64,000 nucleotides of DNA. Origin: Leucaena leucocephala. Lineage: Eukaryota > Streptophyta > Magnoliopsida > Fabales > Fabaceae. Shown in pieces: positions 46,241-58,332 of the stretch. Each line of letters begins with the position of its first letter. Within the stretch, counting starts at the first letter, position 1. Made by a program: the position numbers and the translations under genes. The notes under the pieces are model-generated. The model searched no databases and was not told the origin of the DNA. It was given only the letters and a program-made list of their open reading frames with translations. Location: the NCBI GenBank assembly GCA_037074615.1, contig CM073549.1:5275001-5339000 (forward strand). Reading direction: 5' to 3'.

Positions 46241-46809
46241 AATGAGAGTTTTTTATTTTTCTTTTCTTTGTTTCATTTGGCTAATGTGTACTTGAGAAAC
46301 ATTTGGATATCCTGGCTTTGATTCTTGTTGCTCTCACTTACTCCTTTTCATTGTTCCATGCCTCGCTTAGTCATTGATTGTTCTCTGAGGTACTTACACA
46401 CTCACATGCATGACTTTAGCTTACCCATCCTGTCATCTTCGCTTTACTTGTATTGCTTTGCATGACTTGAATGTGACTGCGTGCTTAATTGAAAATTTGC
46501 ATTGAGTAATGAGATTACATGCTGTGTTGGAGCTAGATTTGATTTTTATCGATTGCTGTGATTTCTATTATAGTTCTGTTGACAGTGAGGACACTGTTAA
46601 GTTTAAGTGTGGGGGAGGATGCTTTTGTTTTTGTGCTTCAATTAATCCAATCTTTCATCACAAAGTTTTTTGTTTTTGATCTTAATGTGTGATGAATTGC
46701 TGAAAATTGGACCCCCACTTTAAACTATGTTGTTAACTAAAAAGGTTTTAGTATGAAAAAATATTTTGGGATTTGAAAACCATCACTTGGTAATCTCTAT
46801 AAACACTGG

Positions 46810-47080
46810 TCGTGACTCTTGTGTTGTTTAGTTGCGACCTGAAGTGGAATTTTAGATTTAACATGCTCTATGTGAATTTCCTTCGTGACCTATGTGCTTT
46901 ATGGTCACGATAATACCTCTCTGTTAATTTGCGTCGCGACGTGAGTACCTTCCCTATTCCTCTCTGTGTATTTGTGTTGCGATAGAAACCTTCCGCGGTC
47001 GCAACTAAATGTTTTAAACATTTTGAGCATGCACCCCTGTGAAACTTGGTTGCGACATTCATTGTTTTCAGTCGTGACCT
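46810..47080. repeat. Cluster of paired degenerate GTCGCGAC sites after the gene
   Basis: Core starts at 46810/46832, 46883/46905, 46934 (unpaired), 46977/46999 and 47050/47072; every pair is exactly 22 bp apart. Pair-to-pair gaps include 51 (46832-46883 and 46999-47050) and 29 (46905-46934). Many sites carry CpG-to-TpG/CpA changes (gtcgtgac, gttgcgac, gtcacgat). Confidence 0.85.
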
Positions 47081-47446
47081 ACTTTTGAAAATGTCCATTT
47101 ACCTTCTCTTTGCCCTGTGCAATGCTGTATAGAAGTGTTCCTTTTGAACTACTGAAATGTTTTTACAAATGATTCATTGCCCCTTATTTTTAAACCTTTT
47201 AATGAATAATTTCACAAGAAACCATTATCACACTTGAATTTTTCCTTGAAAATCTTGGATATTGAATTTGAAACACCTAAGCTCTTGCTTTTAGATTTGA
47301 GGCTGTAACATGTAATTACTTTGGAACTTTTAAATCATCATTTAGAGGGTCTTCAATTGTGATAAATGTTTTAATGCCTAGTGAGTGATGAACAGTGTTT
47401 GAGACCTTAGCTCATGAGCAAATTAGATAAAAACCCCAATTGGAAG

Positions 47447-48224
47447 TAGGGGTGTTCATGGGCAGAGCTGGGCAGGGCAACCCCCCGCCTGGTGTCTTAC
47501 CCAAAAAAAGTATGGGCTGCATTTTACAGCTCGATGCCCAGCTCTGCCTAGTAAAAGCCCTAACTATTTTAGGCTGAGAATGGGCGGGCTGGGCGGGCCC
47601 AAGTTGTGATGTCACGCTCATGTTGTGGAAAAAATTTGCAATTATAAACTTCTAAAATAATATTATATTCATATGTCTTCAAGAATTAAATAGTATCTAT
47701 AATCTACTAAAAATAAGGTAACAAAAAGATAATAATTAAAGTCTTAAAATTCATTATATATAAAAAAAGCTTTAAAGTCTAAGTAGTTTATAATTACAAC
47801 TTTATATCAATTTTCAAAATATTGACTAGGATGAAGTATCTAATAAAATAAAATAAATAATTATAATTTGTAATGTAATCATATTATGATTAGTAAAGTT
47901 AAAAAAATCAATATAATTATGAATATTAAAATATGCAACTTACGTACTTAACTACTTATATTTCTAAAATAACCCTTTAGTCACCAGTAACTATCATATT
48001 CTCCCTTCTAAGTGTAGCATCTAGGGAGAAAATTAACAAAAAAAGGGTGCTCATAGGCAGGGCAGGGCAACCCCCTGCCTGGTGCCCAGCCAGAAAAAAG
48101 CATGGGCTACATTTTGCAGCCCGATACCCAACCCTGCCCTATATTTATCTGGTTGGGCAGGGCTGGGCTTTTTTTCGCGGGCTCAGGTGGGCATATCGGG
48201 CCGCGGGCTTTATGAACACCCCTA
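47447..48224. mobile_element. hAT-type element, GGGCAGGG family, inside the inverted structure
   Basis: The ends TAGGGGTGTTCATGGGCAG and ATGAACACCCCTA are flanked by an 8-bp duplication with one mismatch (ATTGGAAG 47439-47446, GTTGGAAG 48225-48232). GC-rich subterminal blocks recur internally near 48,050. Confidence 0.82.
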
Positions 48225-49157
48225 GTTGGAAGGATTCTCGGCCTTAAATTCTATATTGAGTGATTATTCAATTGGTTTATAATCTCTAGAACTAGTCTTG
48301 GCTCTGAGTTGAGAATTACTTGTGCATTTATGAATTGAACATGATAGAGGCATTCTTTCTAAACCCTTTAACCCCAAACACAAACCCATTGCATATTACA
48401 TCCGTAGTCACCCCTTTTGAGCCCATCATTTTTTCTTTCTTTCTATCATTTCTATAGAAAGTCATATATGCATAAACTTCATTGCAAAATAAAATTTTTA
48501 TTCATGTCAAAAATTTATTATTGTCGTGATGTTGTGTTACAGCTTTTGTGCATGAGGTGCCAAATAAAAGAAAAAGAGAAAAAAAAGCATATTGCACTGA
48601 AAAAAAAGAGAGAGTGCAAGAAAAGATTTAAGAAAAGAAAAGAAAAATTAGAAAGGCACCATTATCAACTCCTATTAGCACAATCATCATTTCTGCATCT
48701 CTAGAGACATGAATTCAAGCTATATACTCATTGTTGAATGCATATGAAACTTTCTATCCTTCTTATTCCATTCCACGTGGCCTATCTCCATCATTATAAC
48801 CTTCAAAGACCTCTTGATTCTTTGCATAAGTGCTATACAGTTACTGATATTTAGAGCCATTATAAGCTTATGGTAGGATGTTTTTCAATCTGAATTTGTG
48901 TGAAAGAACCCTAACAATGAGAGGATATAGAGAGCTAAACACTTACATCCTTAGAGAGAATCTATTGCACTCATACAGTTAAGGTTGATTTCATTTAGTA
49001 GTTGATTACTTAGCATTGCTCGCATTATCACTATTGCATTCCCAAAAGATGGCGAATTACTTGTTTTTAGGGTACACTATGGATTATGTTATTATCTTGG
49101 ACTTAATAGCGATGTCTTAGGTGTGATTCATTTCTTTGTCTAGGAGTACAAAGATTC

Positions 49158-50640
49158 AAGTGTGGGGGAATTGATAAGACACATTTTGTATATGGTTTTT
49201 ACGATATTTTTAAGAGTTTTACTGTAACTTTACCATTCATTTCATGCCTTAAATTGTACTTTTGTGGTAATATATGACTGTGCATAACAATATGCTAATT
49301 AAAGGGTAAAATGGTAAAATAACTCTTCCAAACTGCACATATACTAATATTTATTGAGTTTGACTTTCACAGTGAGCTTTTATGTTGAATTGCAGGTATT
49401 TTAGAAGAGAGCAAAGACCAAGAAAGAAATCACAAGTCAAATCACGCCTCTGTGCTCTTTAGTCGCGACCAAAGTGTTCTCAGGTAGCGACCTCAATTCT
49501 TCTGAAAGACTCTCTATGTTTACAGGTCGCGACCAAAATATGGATCTGATGGTGACCAAAGAAGACAGTCGTGAAGCTACGCGTTTTTTATTAGGTTAAC
49601 TCGCTGTTAAAAGGGGAGGCAAGCTGCCATTGACCGGGAGGCTAATTTTTGGACCTGATTAGACTAAGAAGCAGTACTCACACATTCTCTGAGGATCGAT
49701 TCGACAACCTACACACACATTCCATCTTTTCTAACCTTTTACACAGATTTCTTCACATCCACCCTTCATCTTTCCATCGTTTCTTCATGACATCACATCT
49801 GAACAGCGATTGCAATGCAGCATAAGTTATGAGAGGCTAAAACCTTAGTCTCTTGGTGATAGATTTCATATCTTGAGCTCATGGACTAAACCGGGGAGTT
49901 TTTTTTATTCTAATTTGCATATTGTCATGTTATGATTGCTGCTATATATAGGGTTTTCATCGTATGAACAAGTTTTGAATATCGATTAATCATTCTCATA
50001 TTAGACTGTTGTAATTTGCTTATGGATGTTTGAACATTGGATTCTAATTTAATATTTCAGTTTCGATTTTAAGAAAGTTGGGTTATTTTCAGCGATCATT
50101 GTAAATCAATTCAATTGTTTGAAATCTAGGGTTTTTGATTGACGACCATTCGAGGGCATTTTCATCATCTAATTCAAATTACACACTAAGTGGTTTCTAA
50201 CAGTTCGCTAATAGTCTTTAAACTATCTTTAATCAAAGGAGCTTAAGGAAGATTAGGGTTCTAGACTCAATCGATTGATTGAGGTTTTATTCAAGACTTA
50301 ACGATTTCAAACTCAGATTTTCAATTAAGAGCGAGGATATATACATTTTCATCATCAAGAGTCTTTCATAACATATTCTTTCAACAATCCAACCAGTTTT
50401 CATCTTAATAAAAAATTCAAAAATATCTAATTTTTTGTACCCTTATTTTATTGAAAAAAATCAATCAAAACCCAAAACCATTTTATCTCTATTCAAGTTT
50501 TCATTGTTTTTTACATCCAATTTGCTAGAGTTCCTTTAGAAAGGCTCCTTGAGAAGAACGATAGGGTTTGGCCTCATATTATATTATTATGTGCAATTAA
50601 CCTAATTTTGATGGATCGAACAATGACAATCTGAGCTGCT
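49158..50640 (+). mobile_element. Polypurine tract and 3' LTR-like region
   Basis: The tract aagtgtgggggaatt (49158-49171) is followed by TGATAAGACACATTTTG, a common PPT/LTR junction of plant gypsy-type elements. The LTR-like DNA continues to the right arm. It contains palindrome pairs at 49463/49485 and 49527/49550. A matching 5' LTR was not found, so the 3' boundary is approximate and the element is incomplete or its 5' LTR was lost. Confidence 0.5.
49463..49575. repeat. Paired GTCGCGAC sites in the LTR-like region
   Basis: Cores at 49463 (gtcgcgacc) and 49485 (gtagcgacc), 22 bp apart; then 49527 (gtcgcgacc) and a degenerate partner at 49550 (23 bp), with gtcgtgaa at 49569. Confidence 0.75.
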
Positions 50641-50648
50641 CATAATTA

Positions 50649-52936
50649 ATTCAACAACTGAATCATTTCCAATTATCACGATTTTTTTTAAAAAACCTTA
50701 ATATATTAACTGTCACCAAAATAACAAAATAATACTAAAAATATTAGAAACTAATACACAATTATAACTTAATAATTTATAAAAATATAATTAAAATTAA
50801 TAAGATATACAATAATAACTTAAACAAAAATTATAAAATATTTACTAAAATCTTAATATAAAATATAAAATATTTACTAAAATCTTAATATAAAATCTTT
50901 ACTCAAAAACAGAGTAATAAAATTAAATTATAACTAGTACAATATTAATTGTTAAATAATAATATAGTCACAATAATTTTAAAAAAATAAATTATTATAT
51001 ATGTTTTTAATAATTATAAAATTATCTTGAATTTTAAGAATTATTTATAATTATTTGATAGAAGAATAGAGTATTTCAAACTAACTCGGATCTAAACTCT
51101 GCAATTGAATCAGATAAACAAGCCATGGACTGCCATGAAACTCCATGTCACCATTAAGATTTCACAGCCACTCATAGTCGATGGCATGTGAGGAATGATT
51201 TAGATGGAAGGAAGTGCTGCTGTCGTTGCTGGTTTCATCATCGTTCTAGTTGATGTGCGTCGCTGTCACTGATGCCTCCGTCTCCGTCGCTGCTTCTGTT
51301 TCTGTCACGGCGTCGCTGGTTCTGTTGGCTCCGTCGGTGCTGTTTCTGCTGCTCACTGCTACTGGAAAGGAGGAGGTGATGATTAATGGTGGAGGCTGTG
51401 ACGGAATTGGAGGATTGAATGTAGGAATGGAAATGATGATGGGTCGGCCGAGTGGAGATGGAAGATGGAATTGGAGGTGGAGGGATGGGGATGACCGAAT
51501 GGAGAGGGTGAAGATGACGGCTGTGTTTCGGTGACCGACTCGCTTTGGTGAAGATGATGAATAAATAATTAAAAATCTAATGCCCAAATTACGTAGTTTA
51601 GCCTAGGGCTGTGCATAATATCCATGGCCTGATATGCCCAGCCCACCTCGCACTAAAATAGCCCTACCCAGCCCGATAAATATAGGGCAGGGCTGGGCAT
51701 CGGGCAACAAAATTCAACCCATACTTTTTTCGGGCTGGGCACCGGGCAGGGGGTTGCCCTGCCCTGCCCTGCCCATGAGCACCACTTCTTTTATTTATTT
51801 ATTTTTACTTTTTTCCCTAAATGCTACATTTAAAAGGGAGAATATGATAGTTACTGATAACTAGAGGTTCATTTTAAAAATATGAGTAGTTAAGTATGTA
51901 AGTTGTATCTTTTAATATTTATAACTATATTAATTTTTTCTTTTTTTCTTTTTTTAACTTTGCTAATCATCATATAATTACATTATAAATTATAATTGTT
52001 TATTTTTTTCAGATATTTAATCTTTATAATATTAGGGAGATTGATACAAAGTTACAATTACAAATTACTTAAATTTCAAGGCTTTTTTTTTACATTTAAT
52101 GGATTTCAAGAATTTAATTATTATTTTTTTATTATTTTATTCTTAGTGAATTATGGATATTATTTAAGTCTTAAAGACATATGAATATGGTATTATTTTA
52201 TAAGTTCATAATTGCATATTTTTTTTCACAACATAAGCATGACATCAAAACTTGGGCATGCCCAGCCCACCCATGCCCAGCCCAAAATAGTTAAGGCTTT
52301 TACCGGGCAGAGCTGAGCATCGGGCTGCAAAATGCAGCCCATGCTTTTTTTGGGCAGGGCACCGGACACGGGGCATGCCCTGCCCAGCCCTGCCCATGCA
52401 CACCCCTAGACTTTAGCCCATAGATCTTACGTGACATTTCTAAAATTATAGCTTTTTGTTGTTATTTGTAAACTTTAATTTCTCTCAAATATTTCAAACA
52501 CAAATCATAATAATATAATATTTTTTATTTTAAAAAATAATTATTTTATAAAAATTATAAAAATATAACAATTGTACTTATATTAAAGACTTATTAATGT
52601 ATGACATATTAATTTAAATAATACACAAATAATATAAATAAAGAATCAAATATTGATAAAAATCTATCAAAATAATATAAATAAATATATAAAAATATAA
52701 GTTTATAACATCCTATTAACTAAATTACACAGTTTAAAAAATCAATTAAAAATAATTAAAAATAATAAGCATGTAATGGATGAAATTTTTTAAAAATATG
52801 CTCTTATTTATAAAAGAGTAAGTTAGGGAGGTAAATAGTAGTTAGAAAATGGATAAAAGAAAATGTATAGGAAAAAGATGAGGGGAGAGAATAAAATTAA
52901 CTAGGTAAAATTGTTAAAAAAAAACCATTTAATATT
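50649..52936 (-). repeat. Right arm of the ~11 kb inverted structure
   Basis: Reverse complement of 41740-43145, about 1.47 kb once the hAT-type insert at 51604-52410 is removed. Small differences include a local duplication near 50,870-50,895 and extra Thr/Glu-type codons near 51,270-51,300. Confidence 0.92.
51604..52410. mobile_element. hAT-type element in the right arm only
   Basis: TAGGGCTGTGCA...TGCACACCCCTA ends, flanked by GTTTAGCC (51596-51603) and CTTTAGCC (52411-52418). The left arm at ~42,255 shows the empty site (gggctaaactatg). Same family as 3909-4725. Confidence 0.88.
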
Positions 52937-53039
52937 CAAATAACCCCAAATTAGATTTTATAAAAAGGATCAAATCAAATTAAAAATTAAAATCTTATAA
53001 AAAGGAGAGGAGGGAGTATTATTTACTTGATTAAACTAT

Positions 53040-54065
53040 GAATCACCTATTGCTATGGGGATTTTCACTCTCCCTGGACATCAATGTTTAAAAGTGGGAC
53101 ATATAAAATGAAACTGTAGGCTTTCTGAGGATAAACTCCATACTTAATTTCTGAGAAAGAGTTTGTTGCTTCCTAAAAGTTTATCTTCTAATGTGGTTTG
53201 ATTCACTTTCTTTTTGTGGAATTATCAGTTGGGAATAACCTAGAAGAGTCTGATAATGAAATGTAAACTATTAAACTGCTAGTTGTTACGTTAACATAAA
53301 TTTTTAATATGCAAGTAAAATGTAATTTAATTTCTTATAATTATTAAAGTATACAAATTTACTTAGCATGTTATCAATACATCATCTTGAGCTTCATTTC
53401 TTATGGTCTCAATTCATTATAATGATTAGGTCAGATTATTACATGGATGAAACAGATGGAGACAAACCCAATTAAAACCGATAATAATCAATGCCAAAAA
53501 ATCTTAAGTTGGATTATTACATGGATGAATATGGAGACATTCCTTTCATTCAAAACCATTCAATGAATCAATAGGAATTAGAAAGGACTTTGAATTTTTA
53601 AACATGAAATCTTAAATTTGAATTAGTATGAACATCAAAAACACCTTTAGAAAGAACTACCCTAATTAATTGAATCCAACTATATTCTAATATTAACCCA
53701 GTTAAATTGCCATAAAAAATCAGTCTAAGAATAATTATTCAAGACTGTTCCTATTTGACAATCTAGAAACCCCTAGGACTTAGCGTTAGGCCCATTTTGT
53801 TCAAATTCCAAAACCCTCTAGAAATGACAGTCCAGATTCCATTGTTACTGAAAATAATAATTAACACCCATCATCTTAGGTGCTTGCTTTAACAATAACA
53901 CAAACTTTTCATTGTACCACTTCGTTGCTGACGAAACAAACCAAACAAAATGGATGTTTAAATATGTTATACCTCACAAAATCTGAATTCCCAGATTTTA
54001 CAAAACACAAACATACGAGTTCATCAGTAATCATTCATATCACTTTTCATTCTTCTAAAAGTTCA
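53040..54065. repeat. Segmental duplication, copy 2 (partner 11095-12930)
   Basis: Begins ~100 bp outside the right arm of the inverted structure and leads into the 3' end of the MATH pseudogene. Confidence 0.7.
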
Positions 54066-54079
54066 GCTTCGTTTATAAA

Positions 54080-55215
54080 CGAAATCATTCACTCAACCAT
54101 GATGGTATCATTCACGCAGTACCCCTTCATTGTATCATTAAGATCCTTCAGCCTCTTGAAGTCTTCTGATCCCCATGAATCGTCCGACTCACTGAGCCAT
54201 TTTTCACCAGCAACAACCAAAATATAGGGCAAAAACTTAAAAACCTTTAACACCAATAAAAATGTGAACTATCGTAAACTTACCATTCATTGTTATATTT
54301 CTGAATGCAGATAATTGATTCTTAACGCCTAATGTGAACTCAGCATAACACACCTTTTCTGACATCTCAGGTTCATCCAAAACAAGAAAAATGACGAGAA
54401 ATTCTTCATAGTAAGGACCCTTAACACTGTCTGGAAAAACTCGCAACACCCTTTGAAACAGAAGCCAAAACAAAAGCATTATAAATTTATATTAAAAATT
54501 AACTAAGCAAATGACGAAATAATTTTACCATTTTTTCCTCCAACAGTGAAAGATTTAGAACTACAATATAAATAAGGGCGCATGTTCGTCCTAATTTGCA
54601 AGAAGTTGTTTAACTTTCATGTATAAGTACCATATGCTGGAGGCTTTAGTATTCTGAAAACACATTCCCGTTTAGCAGAACATTCGGCTACAAAGACCTC
54701 AACCCCAAATGCACAACAATCCTTCATAAGATATCCATTATTAACATCTTTGAATACATGCAGCGAAAGAAATTGATAAAATCCACACTCAGTCTTAACA
54801 GAATTAAATCGTTTTTATTGATTATGTGCATCTATAAAACCAAAAATACAAAACAGAGAAATTTGGTTATTGAAACAGTGATGACATCAAATAAAATTTA
54901 GTGCTCCATAACATATACATATAAATACCTTGAACGACCATATACTTGTCATTAATCTGATCATGTATAAAACATTTAAAATAGGTCCATACTTCCCAAC
55001 CAACTGGGAATGGGAACTTATTATGTGTTTCTGCTATAGCTAAGTACAGATAGACATGGCTATCCTTGCTGAGTTCATTCTATCCTTGCTGACTTTGCCT
55101 CTTATAGTCACCAGCTTGAAATACATCATATTCATATCGTTCAAGCTTACTAGCAACGAGTGCTGAATATAACTGAATTTGAAGCATGTAGTGAGTTGGT
55201 CGGTATTATCTATGA
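54080..55215 (-). pseudogene. Two-MATH-domain (TRAF-like) gene relic
   Basis: On the minus strand, from ~55,205: PTHYMLQIQLYSALVASKLE and RYEYDVFQAGDYK (start of MATH domain 1). Then, after a frame break with a local tcagcaaggata duplication, DSHVYLYLAIAETHNKFPFP and VGWEVWTYFKCFIHDQINDKY (54,935-55,055). ECGFYQFLSLHVFKDVNNGYL is at ~54,720-54,785. The second domain follows: TYT-stop-KLNNF (TGA near 54617-54619, where MATH proteins have Trp), SFTVGGKKW (~54,545), VCYAEFTLGVKNQLSAF (~54,330) and DDSWGSEDFKRLKDLND (~54,150). This is the usual order of plant MATH-only proteins. Introns seem retained, so it is a decayed gene copy, not a processed one. Acidic/Lys-rich sequence upstream (55,360-55,440, MRQYMKKRKEMNEE) may be its N-terminus. 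Confidence 0.78.
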
Positions 55216-55499
55216 TACCGAATGATTCCTGCACAAGTTGAGAATATGTTTTACAATTTTCCTTAAACGACACTTGAGATGCAAACTTTCTCAGCTTCAA
55301 AAGTATGTACATACGTACCCTTGCAAATTGTAGTCCCTGACTGATGATTTCCTTCAATGTTGATAACTTCTTCGTTCATCTCCTTCCTTTTCTTCATGTA
55401 CTGCCTCATTTCAAAGTCTGCAAAGCGCTTCCATACAAGCACTTCTTGATGTGTGTGAATATTCAGAAGATCAAAAGATAAATTACAGTGAAAGGGAGA

Positions 55500-57300
55500 A
55501 TTAATGATGATTAATGATGGCCACTAAGAGGCACAAAATGTCCCATTTTCAAAGGAGTACTGCAGATTCTCATTGTATCAGTTTTTATGTCGAAGTCAGT
55601 TTATTAAGTCTTCCTCGTTGAACAGGAGAGAGGAAGGGAGTTTAATTGGGCTACTAAATTCTTATTCCCCTGAGATATATGAATATGGTTGCAATCAGCT
55701 TTATTGCTAGCGTTTGGGAGGTTATTCATTGGTTTTATTTGACAGAGGTACTAGAGATTGGCCAACAAAAGTTAATCCAATTGCTAAAGAGTTGGCTCAT
55801 GACCCACAAGATCATGAGTTCAAGCCACTGTAGAAGACCTTGTTAACGTTTTTTGAGCCTTAAGGCATGTCCTTTCCGATCAGATACATACGTAGAGGTC
55901 TGTTCGTGACAGGAAATACTCAGATAAATTATAATGAGAATCAATGATAGCCACTAAAAAAGGCACAAAAAGTCTCCAAATTACAGGTGGAAGCTCGTTA
56001 AAGCTGGCGTGCAAAGAGGATAAGTGGATTTGCACCCCTGTTATCACTCAAAGTTTCACATGCAGGAAAATTCCCGTTTTGAAAGGGGTGCGTATCCTCT
56101 GTAATACTATATTTTAAAATAAAACTACCCAAACAAAAGTTCATAAAATGTTAATAATATAAATGGAACGAAGAAAATCCAAGAAAAAGAAAGGGCGTGT
56201 TCACCACCATGTAGATTTGTAGAAATGTAAGAACTGAGAAGACTTCTTCAAGGGATAGTAAAAGGCATCCAGCATTGTTGGGACATAAAAATAGGGTTTA
56301 AATTCTACGTTCTTCACAGACCCATTACCAAAACTTAGTAAATGTTCAACAAGAAGAAACTATTCACAGATTTGAGGCAGCAACACGTTGGGAGGTAAAG
56401 GAAATCATTTCAAGCAACTACCTTTCCTACGCAGGGCCAACGTCACGGAGTTCTGTGGAGTCACTCGACGACCTAGCTCCTTCACAGAGGCCTCTGTTCT
56501 CTCCGACTCTTCCACGCGTCAATGCACGAAGAATGATGAGTAAAAAGTCAGATGGTTTAGGATGCAATGTAAGGCCTATTCGGCAATTCATCTCCCTTGT
56601 GTTGATTGGCACCAAAAGACTCTGCAATCCAAGGGTGTCATGAATGCCACGTGTCCCACCACTATGAAGTATGCTCCCTCCTCTACTTAATTATAAATCT
56701 CAGTTCTTTTAAATATACATGACAAGAACTTAGTAAAATTTAGTTGATGCTTGAAATTTTTTAAATTCTATTTTCAATTAAATTACTATTGAAAAGTGTA
56801 TATTTATTCAGTAAAACAGCTAATTTTCATTATTTATAAATGTATTTTTGAAAAACAATTAATTCTACTAAAACTCTAGAATAGGACTAATTATACAGCA
56901 TCATATTACACATCTTGATTTATAGCTAAGGTTCTTACCTTTTTTTTTTTAAATTTATCTATCGTTATTCAGAGCTACTAAAAATTGATCAGTCTAATTT
57001 GTGAGAATATATGTCTACAATAGAGATAACTTTAATATTTTTAAATAATTATCACAATTACATATTTAAAATTTAAACATAAAACTACTAGTTAAATTGA
57101 AGAGATTCACAGTTTTTATTTTTAGTTGGCTGCTTTCTAAATTTTAGATATAAAATTGATGGTTGATAATTTGATATTAAGGGAAAAATCAAAATTGCCA
57201 GTAAGGTGGCCCGACCCCCATTATATGGTTTTCTTATGTTGGGGTGTTTTATGTCTCTTTCTAGGGGCTGGTTGTGGTTGTCGCGTGGGTGATGAGTTTT
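55500..57300. other. Intergenic, no gene recognised
   Basis: Mixed composition. Overlapping open frames on both strands at 56427-56643 have normal base composition but match no family I know. A likely Stowaway left end (gctccctcctctacttaattataaatctc) lies at ~56,680. Confidence 0.4.
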
Positions 57301-57321
57301 AGATGTAAGAGCGATTAAACT

Positions 57322-57505
57322 CTTAGGGAAGTTAGTCTGAGTAGGAAGCGGCTCGGTATTATTTAAATGAGATCTCGATTTTAAACCTTGACGTACGTAA
57401 AAAAATTTTGTTAGGAGACTCACCCACCATAACCAGGTGCACGACGCAGGTCAGATCCGGATTTAGTAGGGACAAAGTTTCAATAAACCAGGTGGACAAA
57501 AAAAA
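57322..57505 (+). mobile_element. tRNA-type SINE, 15-bp target duplication
   Basis: A 184-bp insert flanked by perfect 15-bp AAGAGCGATTAAACT (57307-57321, 57506-57520) and ending in a poly-A run. The 5' part has box A-like ttagtctgagtagg and box B-like gatctcgatttt. Homologous over its length to the minus-strand copy at 20404-20600. Confidence 0.85.
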
Positions 57506-57626
57506 AAGAGCGATTAAACTTCTCAGTTACCATGTGCATCCTTAGATTCTTTTGCTTATGCAAATTATTAGCTTTTTTAAACTCTACGAAACATTAGGTA
57601 ACCTTAGTTTTGGCCATATATCACAC

Positions 57627-58332
57627 TAGGGTTGAGCAAAGTGCCCGTCACTCGGTGCACCCGCCCGAGCCCAGCATAAATTTACCCAGTTTGGGCCCGC
57701 CCAAATTAAACCTGTAACGGGCGGGCTTAAACGGGCGGGCTGTATATGTTAAACGGGCGGGCTACGGGCACACCATTGGGCTGCCCGTGCCCGCCCGTTT
57801 ATGTGTGTATATATATATTTTTAATAATTTTTTATTTAAATATTTATTTAATAATTTTTTTAAATAAATTATAATATTTACTATTTTTGTTGAAGTTGTG
57901 AAGTTTTAAATTATAAAGATTATAATATTTATCCACTATTTTTAGAGACGACGGAGTTTTGTTGGGTTGAAATTTTATGAGTTAGTCAAGTTTTTAAAAT
58001 AATATATTAAATTTAGAATATTTGAATGGATATTTTGTAAGGTTGTGATTTTAGGATGAATAATTATATCATGTGTATACTATTGTTTATTATCACTGTA
58101 CACTATGTTATTTGTGAGCATCGATTGTTATTAGAATTTTAAATAGGTTTAATTTTTTTTTAAACGGGTTGCCCATGTCCGTTCAGCCCAAACGGGTTCA
58201 GCTCAGCCTGTTTAATACGGGCTTAAACGGGCTGAGGTACGGACATGGGTTAGTCCGTGCCCATTAAAATATAAACGGGCGGAACACGGGCTGACCATCG
58301 GACCAGCCCAACCCGTCCGTTGCTCACCCCTA
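57627..58332. mobile_element. hAT-type non-autonomous element, GGGCGGGC family
   Basis: The ends TAGGGTTGAGCA and TGCTCACCCCTA are flanked by perfect 8-bp TATCACAC (57619-57626, 58333-58340). The subterminal regions are filled with gcccgcccgttt / aaacgggcgggc inverted repeats around an AT-rich core. The structure parallels the GGGCAGGG family but the motifs differ. Confidence 0.88.

Noticed and set aside
41700..52945. Target-site duplication for the whole inverted structure (for example ctaaattta versus ccaaattag)
   Set aside because: The match is weak and the outer boundary is inside AT-rich sequence; not credible without alignment.
53880..54227. 115-codon plus-strand frame
   Set aside because: It is antisense to MATH-domain sequence readable on the minus strand.
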